Source of the DNA: Thermoplasmatota archaeon
GTDB lineage: Archaea; Thermoplasmatota; Thermoplasmata; UBA10834
Direction: 5' to 3'
Length of the DNA stretch: 64,000 nucleotides
NCBI GenBank assembly: GCA_018818785.1
Contig: JAHIRF010000005.1
Span: 1-64,000 of the forward strand
Shown here: piece by piece, positions 36,371 through 49,142 of the stretch
How positions within the stretch are numbered: position 1 is the first letter of the stretch
Layout of the letters: every line of letters begins with the position of its first letter
Program-made: the position numbers and the translations under genes
The notes under the pieces: generated by a model
Database searches by the model: none
Told to the model about the DNA's origin: nothing
Seen by the model: the letters and a program-made list of their open reading frames with translations, nothing else

Positions 36371-37084
36371 TCAAGTGCTGAGCAACGGGCCCAGCACCTG
36401 CATCCCGGAGTTGTTGACTTCGATGGCGTGCTTCTCCATGCTGTGCTCCGCGGCCCTCATCTTCTCGACCTGGAGGTATCTCACCAGCTTACCCCTCTGG
36501 CGGTCAAGGCCCAGCATCACGATGCCGTCTGCGAGAAAGCCTTCGTTTCCGAGAAGCTGCGACTCACCTGTCAACGACCGTTCCATGATAATGAATGATG
36601 TGAGGTTGTTGTCCCTTAGCATCTTGAAGAAATAGAACATCTTCTTCCTCATGTCCTCCGCGTTCTCCATCAGGGAGTAAAGCGCGCCCAGCGAGTCGAG
36701 GACGAATATCGAGAACTTGTCCCCATGGGTCCTCCTGAAACGCTGTATCATCTTCTCAATGAAGAGCACGTAATCCGTCTGTGCCGAATCGCCGATGACC
36801 TCGTCGATCTGGTCGATCTCCCTGAGGTCGGTCATATCCGATATCTGCATCTTCGCGGAGAGCTTCACACCCATGCTCTCCATGTTCTTCAGGTGACTGT
36901 CGACCGTCTCTTCGAGAGTGGCGTAGAGGCCGAACTCGTTCTTATCTCTCAGGTAGTGCGACATCAGAGAATAGCAGAAGCTCGTCTTCATCGATCCTGG
37001 AGGACCGGTGACGAGTATGACTTTGGGCCTCTCGATGTCGTTCTTGAAAACCTTTTCCAGACCTTGTATCGAGTCTCTAAACAA
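36371..37084 (-). CDS. KaiC-like RecA-fold ATPase
   Basis: 237 residues, a single KaiC/GvpD-type RecA domain. Start TTG at 37084 preceded by GGGAGGG. Motifs intact: Walker A VTGPPGSMKTSF (about 26-37), Glu in the ATLEETVDSHLKNM region and Walker B FVLDSLGAL. The C-terminal part has KLVRYLQVEKMRAAEHSM, typical of the archaeal KaiC-like family, which is related to FlaH of archaella. Gene order on the minus strand is this gene, then the coiled-coil/zinc-ribbon gene. A cyanobacterial-type clock role is not implied; the family is signalling or motility related. A TATA box (CCTTTATTAG, 37145-37155 minus) is upstream. Confidence 0.85.
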   Translation of the reverse strand: MFRDSIQGLEKVFKNDIERPKVILVTGPPGSMKTSFCYSLMSHYLRDKNEFGLYATLEETVDSHLKNMESMGVKLSAKMQISDMTDLREIDQIDEVIGDSAQTDYVLFIEKMIQRFRRTHGDKFSIFVLDSLGALYSLMENAEDMRKKMFYFFKMLRDNNLTSFIIMERSLTGESQLLGNEGFLADGIVMLGLDRQRGKLVRYLQVEKMRAAEHSMEKHAIEVNNSGMQVLGPLLST

Positions 37085-37211
37085 AGTGCAGCCCTCCCTG
37101 TTCGAGCGAGTCGGACTCCTCTGCGGATTTCAATAGATTGTCTACTAATAAAGGTTTGCGGGTCGTTATCAAGAGTGAGACGCGGGCCAGATGGTAGAAA
37201 AATCCACCTGG

Positions 37212-39794
<2,583 letters not shown>

Positions 39795-39804
39795 GAGTGA
39801 TCAC

Positions 39805-42110
<2,306 letters not shown>

Positions 42111-43376
42111 ATGGCGACTAGAAAGAAGATCAATTCTCCACTGGAAATGAAGGGGGTCTGCAGAGCGGAAAGAATCGCGCCAGACAAGTTGACCAGATTG
42201 TTCGAAGACGGGAGAGTGGTGATCCCATCCAACCCAAGACATAAGAACCTCCGACCGAGAGCCATCGGTGAAGGGTTGACGGTCAAAGTCAACGCGAATA
42301 TAGGCACCTCCAAGGACAGAATCGATCTGCCCGAGGAGCTGGAGAAGGTCAGGGTCGCTCTGCGATATGGTGCTGATGCGGTGATGGATCTCAGCACTGG
42401 AGGAGACCTTCATGAAATAAGGAAGAAGGTCATCGGATTGTGCGACGCTCCGGTGGGGACCGTCCCGATCTACGAGGCAATATGTAGGACATCGAAATCT
42501 GGCGGACCGATGTCGATGACCAGCGACGATCTTTTCAAAACCATCGAAAAGCATGCGAAGGATGGTGTCGATTTCATGACCGTGCACTGCGGCATAACCA
42601 AAGAGACGGTTTCCACGTTGAGAAGCCACAAGAGGCTGACTGGCGTCGTATCCAGAGGAGGGGCGATCCTTGTCGCATGGATGCACGAGAACGATCGGGA
42701 TAACCCCCTCTACGAGGAATACGATTACCTCCTGGAGATGGCAAGGGAACATGGCTTCGCGCTGAGCCTGGGGGATGGACTGAGACCGGGGTCGACCGCC
42801 GATGCCACCGATGGACCGCAACTTCATGAGCTGATCGTCCTCGGGAAACTCGTCGAGAGAGCGCGTGCAGCCGGCGTCCAGGCCATGGTCGAAGGGCCCG
42901 GACATGTGCCTCTGAACCAGATAGAGGCGAATGTCGTGGCGGAGAAGACCATCTGCAAGGGAGCGCCGTTCTATGTCCTTGGGCCGATCGTTTGCGATGT
43001 GGCTGCAGGCTATGATCATATCGCCGGAGCGATCGGTGGAGCCTTGGCCGCGTATCACGGTGCGGACTTCCTCTGCTACGTCACCCCGTCGGAACACCTT
43101 TCACTGCCGACCGTCGACGATGTCAGGGAAGGTGTCATCGCGAGCAAGATAGCGGCCCATTCGGCCGACCTCGCAAGAGGCAGGGGTGGCGACAAGGATC
43201 GGAAGATGTCATGTGCCAGGAAGGCTTTCGATTGGGACACCATGTTCGAACTGTCGTTCAATCCCGAGAAGGCAAGGACTTACAGAGACCGTCGCAAGTC
43301 GAAGAGCCCCGATGTCTGTTCGATGTGCGGAGATCTCTGCGCGATGAGGATGGTAGACAAGCTCCTAGACGAATGA
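42111..43376 (+). CDS. thiC: Phosphomethylpyrimidine synthase
   Basis: 421 residues. A radical-SAM enzyme with an unusual C-terminal cluster that converts aminoimidazole ribotide to HMP-phosphate in thiamine synthesis. Motifs are RHKNLRPRAIGEGLTVKVNANIG, ADAVMDLSTGGDL, PVGTVPIYEA, MTVHCGIT, SRGGAILVAWM, SLGDGLRPGS, MVEGPGHVPLNQI, and ALAAYHGADFLCYVTPSEHL. The C-terminal CSMCGDLCAMR gives the CxxCxxxxC cluster ligands. Length is that of archaeal ThiC, without the bacterial N-terminal extension. The TATA box is 31-39 bases upstream, so the transcript is nearly leaderless. No other thiamine genes are in the window. Confidence 0.97.
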   Translation: MATRKKINSPLEMKGVCRAERIAPDKLTRLFEDGRVVIPSNPRHKNLRPRAIGEGLTVKVNANIGTSKDRIDLPEELEKVRVALRYGADAVMDLSTGGDLHEIRKKVIGLCDAPVGTVPIYEAICRTSKSGGPMSMTSDDLFKTIEKHAKDGVDFMTVHCGITKETVSTLRSHKRLTGVVSRGGAILVAWMHENDRDNPLYEEYDYLLEMAREHGFALSLGDGLRPGSTADATDGPQLHELIVLGKLVERARAAGVQAMVEGPGHVPLNQIEANVVAEKTICKGAPFYVLGPIVCDVAAGYDHIAGAIGGALAAYHGADFLCYVTPSEHLSLPTVDDVREGVIASKIAAHSADLARGRGGDKDRKMSCARKAFDWDTMFELSFNPEKARTYRDRRKSKSPDVCSMCGDLCAMRMVDKLLDE

Positions 43377-43382
43377 TGGTCG

Positions 43383-44318
43383 TCAGAAAATTATCCCTAT
43401 CGGCAATCGCATGAAAGAGCCGACGATGAGCGCGATTATTCCTGCAGCGACACCTGCGAGGATGGCGCACAGAGCTGCGGAACCCGTCGATATGTCGTTT
43501 GCTATTCCGATCGCCTTGCTCACGATACGCAGGATCCACACCAGACCAGCAAGGACCAAGACCAGGAATATCGTGCCGAATACCATGGCTTGTTGAATCT
43601 CATCATCCGCCCAGCTATCGACGCCCGCGAGATCGAGACCTACAAACCCGTAGTCGAATATGGACAACAGGATTATCGAAAGTACAACGAACCAGGGATA
43701 ACAATGAGCGACCAGGGTGAGGGTCGATCCTTTGTCTCCCCGCCCTCCGAAGATCTCGAAGGACAGAAGCGCAGCCACGACTCCGAATATGAGGAACGAT
43801 AACAGGGTGACGATCCATCCCACGACCCCCTGTAGGACGATGCCGACTGCATCCCTTGAGGTGTAACCGACCACTTCAGCCATATCGTGCGTGATGAGTA
43901 CACTGAATATCGTGGAGATCACGCTGAATACCAGGACCATCGCGATCGCGTGTCTCAGATCGGTGGACAGATACAGATTCGTCAAGGACTTGGTCGGACG
44001 GATCGATGTCATGACCATGTTCCGAAGGTCGAATCGTGGAGCGTGTCTGGGTTGAATGTAAAGACCAGGATAGTGGCTCTTGGTCGTCTGGCCACCCCCG
44101 AGTTCGATAACCTCGTCAGGATGGGTCGGTGGCGCAACTCCGGCTACGATCTCGCGGATAACAGGACTACCGCAGTTGGGGCAGACGAACTTGGCTTTTC
44201 CATCACCCTGGACCTGCAAGTAGTCCGAGATGGAGGTGCCACAGTTCGAGCACTTGGAATCGGGGATGAACACAACGGATTTGCCCGACATCAAAAAGGC
44301 CGATTGACTCGTTGACAT
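43383..44318 (-). CDS. Zinc-ribbon Yip1-like membrane protein
   Basis: 311 residues from an ATG at 44318. The N-terminus has two CxxC pairs (CSNCG and CPNCG, around residues 22-52) making a zinc ribbon, then a short linker. Five or so hydrophobic segments follow (about 122-142, 162-188, 205-228, 246-268, 281-308), with WIVTLLSFLIFGVVAALLSF. This arrangement, a cytosolic ribbon followed by a Yip1-type membrane domain, is common in archaea with undefined function. It ends a few bases after thiC, convergent, so its stop is 6 bases from the thiC stop. Could affect membrane organisation, by analogy with eukaryotic Yip1 proteins only. Confidence 0.65.
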   Translation of the reverse strand: MSTSQSAFLMSGKSVVFIPDSKCSNCGTSISDYLQVQGDGKAKFVCPNCGSPVIREIVAGVAPPTHPDEVIELGGGQTTKSHYPGLYIQPRHAPRFDLRNMVMTSIRPTKSLTNLYLSTDLRHAIAMVLVFSVISTIFSVLITHDMAEVVGYTSRDAVGIVLQGVVGWIVTLLSFLIFGVVAALLSFEIFGGRGDKGSTLTLVAHCYPWFVVLSIILLSIFDYGFVGLDLAGVDSWADDEIQQAMVFGTIFLVLVLAGLVWILRIVSKAIGIANDISTGSAALCAILAGVAAGIIALIVGSFMRLPIGIIF

Positions 44319-44352
44319 ATTAGAGTTGTCACTTGGACAACGAGGGTGGACA

Positions 44353-44456
44353 TGGAGCCACTGGAGGGTTTCGAACCCCCGGCCTGCAGTTTACGAAACT
44401 GCCGCTCTCTAGCGGCACCTGCATGGTCGCAGGCGCAACCGCTGAGCTACAGTGGC
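44353..44456 (-). tRNA. tRNA-Thr (CGU) with intron in the D-loop
   Basis: 104 bases including encoded CCA, 75 after removal of a 29-base intron. Acceptor GCCACTG/CAGTGGC, anticodon stem-loop GCAGT TTCGTAA ACTGC (anticodon CGT, U33 and A37 kept), T-stem GGGGG/CCCTC with loop TTCGAAA, discriminator T as in archaeal tRNA-Thr. The D-arm is canonical only if 44409-44437 is removed: GCTC AGCGGTA GAGC. A promoter-like CTTAACTA lies on the minus strand near 44484-44492. It sits between a Yip1-like gene and the divergent DnaA-like gene. Confidence 0.93.
44409..44437 (-). other. 29-base bulge-helix-bulge intron in tRNA-Thr D-loop
   Basis: The precursor forms outer helix GCTC/GAGC, a three-base bulge AGA on the 3' side, a four-base central helix AGCG/CGCT, a three-base bulge GTT on the 5' side, and the intron hairpin GCGCCTGC/GCAGGTGC with loop GACCAT. 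Cutting between the second and third base of each bulge leaves GCTCAGCGGT joined to A plus GAGC, the standard tRNA D-arm. This is the substrate of the archaeal splicing endonuclease. Confidence 0.88.
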
Positions 44457-44591
44457 AGACGGAATGTTGGGAAGATTGTCTCTGTAGTTAAGCCTTTTGA
44501 CATGGTAATGGCAGCATCGGTCCACGCCAGCGGTTATGACGAGCAACAAGGGTTAATAGGTTTCGACAGTATTCACGGAACGGACCCAGAC

Positions 44592-46730
44592 ATGGCTAGT
44601 GATCTCCGAATCCCTGAGGGGATAATCGTAAGGACCGCCAAAGGAGGCCCTGATTCATTAAAAGGCATACTGTCGGATCTGAAACAATACAGTTTCACTG
44701 GTTACCTGAAGGTCACGCTCGAGAAGTCCGTGATGAACTCCACGGGTTACATAGTGGTGGAGCTTGGGACGCCAGTCATGGCGATCTACGAGTTTGAGAA
44801 ATCGAAACCCAGGGAGCTGCGGAGGATATACACCGGAGAGAAGTCGCTGAGATTCATACTCGAAGACTCGCAGGACAAGGAGTCCAACATCGAACTCCAC
44901 AGCCGTGTCCCCAAAGAGGAGTTCGAACGCCGGTTCCCCGATGCCTATATTGCTGGAAGAGTCGCCCCCAGACCGACCCCTAAGGCCCGAGACGAAGCGA
45001 AGGTCAAGGAAGAGACGGAGATCGACCCGTATGCGGATAAGATAGAGCAATGGCGCAGGAAGGGGTACAAGGTGGAGACTCTTGAGACGGCGAGGGAGCA
45101 AGGTGTTCAGGAGATCTCCAAGGAACTGACTGGCTTCGAGCGCGATACGAACAAGCTCAGGCAGTTCGAGACGATCCTGAACAATTTCCCGATACTCGGA
45201 CTCGAGCCGGAGATTGCTGAGATAAGGACGAAACTGAACGATCGCACTCGCATCGCGGAGATAGAATCGGACATCGAGTTCCTGCAGGAGAAGATCCGCC
45301 GCAAGATACAGAAGAGGAAGGCAGAAGAGGATTCGATAAAGCAGGAGATGGAACGTAAGAAGAGGGATGAGAAGGCGTCGGATGTATACGACTTGATCCT
45401 CAAGTACCAGACAACGCCCGATGGTGAGGAGGCAGCGAAAGGCGGGAAGTGCCCCATCTGCGGCGGGGAGATGGAAGATGGACAGTGCGGCAAGTGCGAG
45501 AAGGAGCAGAGGTTCACCAGGTCATTCACGCCAGAGATGAGGTTCGACAACTTCGTGATAGGACCGGGTTCGAAGTTCTCGGCAGCGACCGCGGTCGCGG
45601 TGGCTGAGAATCCAGGCAAGGCATACAACCCGCTACTGATATTCGGTGCGACCGGCCTGGGAAAGACACATCTTCTGTCAGCCATCGGAAACCACATACT
45701 GAACAAGAACAGAGAATTGGTCGTCCTGTACGCGCCGGCCGACAAGCTAGTCGATGCAGTCGAACACAGTGCGACTTCAGATGCCATCAAGAAGCTTAGG
45801 GAGGAGCTGAACCACGCCGAACTCCTGCTTGTCGACGACATGCAGTTCCTAGGGGCCAGTGAACAGGCTCAGGGCGAGATGGTACACATCATCGACTCGC
45901 TCATCGACTCCGGAAAGCAGGTCGTGCTTGCTAGCGACAGGCTACCCACGGCGATCCCAGGCTTCAGCGACAGGCTGAATGCCAGGATCCAGAAGGGATT
46001 GACCGTCGATCTGCTGCCGCCAGACGAGAACACCAGGGTCAAGCTCGTCAGGGTGAAGGCTCATGAGAAGAAGTTGAAGCTCAGCGATGAGATAGTCAAG
46101 TACATCGCCGAAAAGGTCACTCAGAATGTCCGTGAGATAGAGAGCACGCTGAACAAGGTCGTCGCGTTCTCTACCATAATGAAGATGGAAATAGACATGA
46201 CCCTCATCTCAGACATACTCAAGCCGCTCGCCCCCGTGCAAGAGACTAGGAAGGAGATCATGAAGGAGGTCAATATCCAGCCTGGCCATTGCTACCTGAT
46301 AGAGGAGGAGAAACCGACCTACAGCAATGTCCTGATGGAACGAATGATGGCCGAGAACTACAGAGGGCTCATAATAACGAGGATGAACCCAAAGAGGATC
46401 AGAGATGCTTTCGTAAATGACCCACGGATACTCTGGCTTACGGACAAGGATAGTTCGATAGAGAAGACGATCCCGCCATCACTGGAGATGATCATTCACA
46501 AGATCCAGGAGTTCATGTCGGAGGAGGGGAACAGCATGGTCGTCCTCGACGGCATACAATACCTTATCAGCAACACCAATTTCGATTCAGTGCTCAGGTT
46601 CCTGAGGAGCATAATCGATGAAGTGTCAGAATCGAAATGCATATTCGCAGTCTCGATAAGTCCTGAGACCATGAAGGAGCAGGAGATATCGATAATGGAG
46701 AGGGAGATGGAGGTTCTGAACCTGACCTGA
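44592..46730 (+). CDS. DnaA-type AAA+ protein with DUF4388-like N-terminus, zinc ribbon and DUF835-like C-terminus
   Basis: 712 residues from the ATG at 44592; ATGs at 44502 and 44508 are also in frame but the bases between have non-coding character, and the frame upstream of 44502 is the tRNA. Residues 1-110 resemble DUF4388 (SLKGILSDLKQYSFTGYLKV). A basic/acidic coiled region 140-280 and zinc ribbon (Cys287, 290, 299, 302) follow. The AAA+ core (about 310-555) has FDNFVIGPGSKFSAATAVAV, Walker A GATGLGKT (352-359), Walker B LLLVDD (411-416), sensor-1 LASDRLP, Arg-finger segment DRLNARIQKGL, and NVREIESTLNKV, the order and spacing of DnaA. The DnaA-box-binding domain IV is absent; residues 560-712 resemble DUF835. 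Not a proven replication initiator. Confidence 0.85.
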   Translation: MASDLRIPEGIIVRTAKGGPDSLKGILSDLKQYSFTGYLKVTLEKSVMNSTGYIVVELGTPVMAIYEFEKSKPRELRRIYTGEKSLRFILEDSQDKESNIELHSRVPKEEFERRFPDAYIAGRVAPRPTPKARDEAKVKEETEIDPYADKIEQWRRKGYKVETLETAREQGVQEISKELTGFERDTNKLRQFETILNNFPILGLEPEIAEIRTKLNDRTRIAEIESDIEFLQEKIRRKIQKRKAEEDSIKQEMERKKRDEKASDVYDLILKYQTTPDGEEAAKGGKCPICGGEMEDGQCGKCEKEQRFTRSFTPEMRFDNFVIGPGSKFSAATAVAVAENPGKAYNPLLIFGATGLGKTHLLSAIGNHILNKNRELVVLYAPADKLVDAVEHSATSDAIKKLREELNHAELLLVDDMQFLGASEQAQGEMVHIIDSLIDSGKQVVLASDRLPTAIPGFSDRLNARIQKGLTVDLLPPDENTRVKLVRVKAHEKKLKLSDEIVKYIAEKVTQNVREIESTLNKVVAFSTIMKMEIDMTLISDILKPLAPVQETRKEIMKEVNIQPGHCYLIEEEKPTYSNVLMERMMAENYRGLIITRMNPKRIRDAFVNDPRILWLTDKDSSIEKTIPPSLEMIIHKIQEFMSEEGNSMVVLDGIQYLISNTNFDSVLRFLRSIIDEVSESKCIFAVSISPETMKEQEISIMEREMEVLNLT

Positions 46731-46745
46731 CCTCATCGATCGAGG

Positions 46746-48455
46746 TCACATGGTCTTCTTCGACATCTCTTTGAATTCCCTCAGCTCTCTGAGCGCCTGC
46801 GAATAGTTCTTCGATTTCGTCAGGTTGGTCACCGACTTCAATATCGTCAGCATAGGCGTTATGTTCACGTTTCGGATCTTCGCATCGACGAGCAGGTGAC
46901 GAGCGTTCTTGATCTCTTCAGTGAGTCGCTCAGGGATGGCCGCGTTGAGGCGCTCGTTCGTCTGCGTGATGAGCATCTCGGCCTTATCGAAGTCCCTGGA
47001 ATCAAAGGCTTTGTTGGCCTCGACGAAAGATGCACGTGCCTCCCTTGTATCGAGTATGAGCATCTCGCAATCCGAAAGCAGTGATTTCAATGATTTGAGT
47101 TTCGTCTTCGCTTCGTTGTATCTGCCAGTGATCGGAAGGAGCTCGTTCGAGACCTTGGCTGAATAGATGAAGGCGGCCTCCACATCACCACTGGATTTGG
47201 CCTTCTCCATCTCGCTTATGTATGTCTTCGATCGAGATACCTCGCCGCCGAGCTCCTCGGCCACCTGGACCTCTTCCCTCAGCTGATCGAGCGTCTCGGC
47301 CAGCCTCGCATCTATTGAATCCATGAGGGACGCGCGTGCGGTGTTAACGAGCTCAAGGGCTTTCTCGAGCTGTCTCTCTCTTCCAGCTATGGCCGCGTCA
47401 TCGATGAGCTGCTTACTCTCGGATATCTCGATCTCATTCTGCATGGCGAGGGACAGGAGTGGCTTCATCTCCGCCACCATCCTCGCAAGCTCCTTCCCCT
47501 TGTCCTTCAGCTCCGCATTCATGGGAGTGGTCTTCGGGGCTGGGGTAGGTCTGGTGAACTCCGGTTCGTGTATCCTTGGCTGCGGCTCGTCCTTCAGATG
47601 GCGCAATGGCCCGGCCTCGACGTGGTCATGCTTGTCCAGAGGTTCGGGCTCTTGCTCTAGCTCCGCCTCTTCTTGGGCATCGTCCTTCTTGCGCTTCTTC
47701 AGCCAGCCGAATGGTGAGCGAGTCTTCTTCTCCTTAGGAGCAGCCTTCTCAGGCGCTTCCTCCTCATCAAAAGAGGGTTCCTCGGCATCCTCTGGTTCGA
47801 CCTCCACATTCACGATTGGAGTCTCGCTTACGGCCGGGACTTCAGCGATCGGTGGTTCGAGCTCCTGCTGAGGTTCCACTGACGCAGCCGCTTCCTCCTC
47901 GGATTCGACGAACATGGCGCCACAACCAGGGCAGGTCTTGGCGGCGACATTGACGAGCGTGTTACATGCAGGACATTGGAATACTTCTGTACCTTCGTCT
48001 GAGAAGATAACACCGCAATTCGAACAGGATGATGCGGTGATGCTCACTCTTGCGTCGCACTCTGGACATGCGAATTGGTCCTCCTGGGTGGGCTCGGTCA
48101 CTTGTGCCTTGGGAGGGACCTCTTCCTCGACAGCTGCCAGTTCCTCCGTTTCAGGATCGGCATCAGATATGGATTGCGAGAACAGCGACGCGGCAGTCGC
48201 AGCGGATTCATCTGAGACCTCTGTCTTGGGGGTCTCAGGGACCTCGGGCTCATTGCGAGGAGCTGATAAGACCTCGCGAACCATCGTATCGATTGATTTC
48301 TTTGGAGCCGGAGCGCTAGGCATGGGCTGAACAGGCTCTTCGACATCCATATCGAATATGGACAAATCTGTCCCACAGAACCCGCACTTCTTCGATCCGG
48401 GCTGGAGTGGAGAATCGCAGATGGGGCAAAGTTTGTCCCCGCTAGAATTTGGCAA
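46746..48455 (-). CDS. Multi-zinc-ribbon, coiled-coil protein
   Basis: 569 residues. Start TTG at 48455 preceded by AGGAGG. It opens with a four-cysteine ribbon (CPIC at 10-13, CGFCG at 24-28), has an acidic linker, then two more ribbons (CPECDARVSITASSCSNCG and CPACNTLVNVAAKTCPGCG). A long acidic/proline-rich linker is followed from about 325 by a helical region with a coiled-coil pattern (KGKELARMVAEMKPLLSLAMQ to the end). The helical part has repeated spacing resembling tandem helical hairpins (NTARASLMDSIDARLAETL, MEKAKSSGDVEAAFIYSAKV). It is convergent with the DnaA-like gene, 15 bases away. Function unknown; adaptor or scaffold is an inference. Confidence 0.75.
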   Translation of the reverse strand: MPNSSGDKLCPICDSPLQPGSKKCGFCGTDLSIFDMDVEEPVQPMPSAPAPKKSIDTMVREVLSAPRNEPEVPETPKTEVSDESAATAASLFSQSISDADPETEELAAVEEEVPPKAQVTEPTQEDQFACPECDARVSITASSCSNCGVIFSDEGTEVFQCPACNTLVNVAAKTCPGCGAMFVESEEEAAASVEPQQELEPPIAEVPAVSETPIVNVEVEPEDAEEPSFDEEEAPEKAAPKEKKTRSPFGWLKKRKKDDAQEEAELEQEPEPLDKHDHVEAGPLRHLKDEPQPRIHEPEFTRPTPAPKTTPMNAELKDKGKELARMVAEMKPLLSLAMQNEIEISESKQLIDDAAIAGRERQLEKALELVNTARASLMDSIDARLAETLDQLREEVQVAEELGGEVSRSKTYISEMEKAKSSGDVEAAFIYSAKVSNELLPITGRYNEAKTKLKSLKSLLSDCEMLILDTREARASFVEANKAFDSRDFDKAEMLITQTNERLNAAIPERLTEEIKNARHLLVDAKIRNVNITPMLTILKSVTNLTKSKNYSQALRELREFKEMSKKTM

Positions 48456-48637
48456 TTCGCAGGGCCTCCTTAGACATGATTTACAAGTCTACGGTATGCC
48501 TGGATAAATAGTTAACCATTTTGATTCCGGCTGACGATAACCAGGGAGGAGGGTGGCGAAACGCCAATGCGTCTGCCAGCCATGCGGAGAAAGATTTTTC
48601 CCGACGATCGGCCTTCTTCCTAAATGGGTTTGCTGTC

Positions 48638-49120
48638 ATGAAAATGCAATCAGTCGAGATCGTGCTCCCGGACAATGCGAATGTCGTGATAGGGCAGAGC
48701 CATTTCATCAAGACGGTGGAGGACATCTATGAGGTGATAGTCAGTACGGTCCCACAGGCCAAGTTCGGGGTCGCGTTCTGCGAGGCTTCGGGTCCATGCC
48801 TGGTTAGAGTGGACGGGAATGATGAAAGCCTGATGAAATCGGCATCCGAGAATGCGATGAGCATCGGCGCGGGACACACTTTCGTCATCATATTGAGGGA
48901 CTCGTATCCGATCAACATCATGAACAGGCTTCGTGATGTGCAGGAGATATGCACCATATTTTGCGCCACCGCGAACCCTTTGGACGTGGTCGTGATCGAG
49001 AACGAGAGGGGAAGAGGGATCATCGGAGTGATCGACGGCGAAAGACCAAAAGGCGTGGAGACCGAGAAAGATGCGGACGACAGGAAGGCTCTCCTCCGCA
49101 AGTTCGGATACAAGAGATGA
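48638..49120 (+). CDS. Adenosine-specific kinase family protein (DUF355/PF04008)
   Basis: 160 residues from an ATG at 48638. The sequence carries the conserved VEIVLPDNANVVIGQSHFIKTVEDIYE, KFGVAFCEASGPCLVR, DGNDESLMKSASENAMSIGAGHTFVI, CATANPLDVVV and GRGIIGVIDGERPKGVE segments of this family, which was named from an archaeal crystal structure with adenosine-related ligands. ATP-dependent adenosine phosphorylation is the proposed activity; evidence in general is limited. The ATG at 48644 is an alternative start. A TATA-like CTTCCTAAATGGG lies just upstream at about 48614-48625. Followed by the DNA glycosylase gene after about 20 bases. Confidence 0.85.
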   Translation: MKMQSVEIVLPDNANVVIGQSHFIKTVEDIYEVIVSTVPQAKFGVAFCEASGPCLVRVDGNDESLMKSASENAMSIGAGHTFVIILRDSYPINIMNRLRDVQEICTIFCATANPLDVVVIENERGRGIIGVIDGERPKGVETEKDADDRKALLRKFGYKR

Positions 49121-49142
49121 TCGGTGATTGGAAGATACCATC

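Noticed and set aside
36371-37084. True circadian KaiC or FlaH of an archaellum operon
   Set aside because: Single RecA domain and no archaellum genes next to it; it is only KaiC-like.
44409-44437. Type II (long variable arm) tRNA or an extra hairpin instead of an intron
   Set aside because: The insert lies between the D-stem strands, and the exact bulge-helix-bulge leaves a canonical D-arm after removal.
44346-44591. N-terminal extension of the DnaA-like protein starting at 44346
   Set aside because: The first part is the antisense of tRNA-Thr, which is a common source of false open frames; the part after 44457 has non-coding character.
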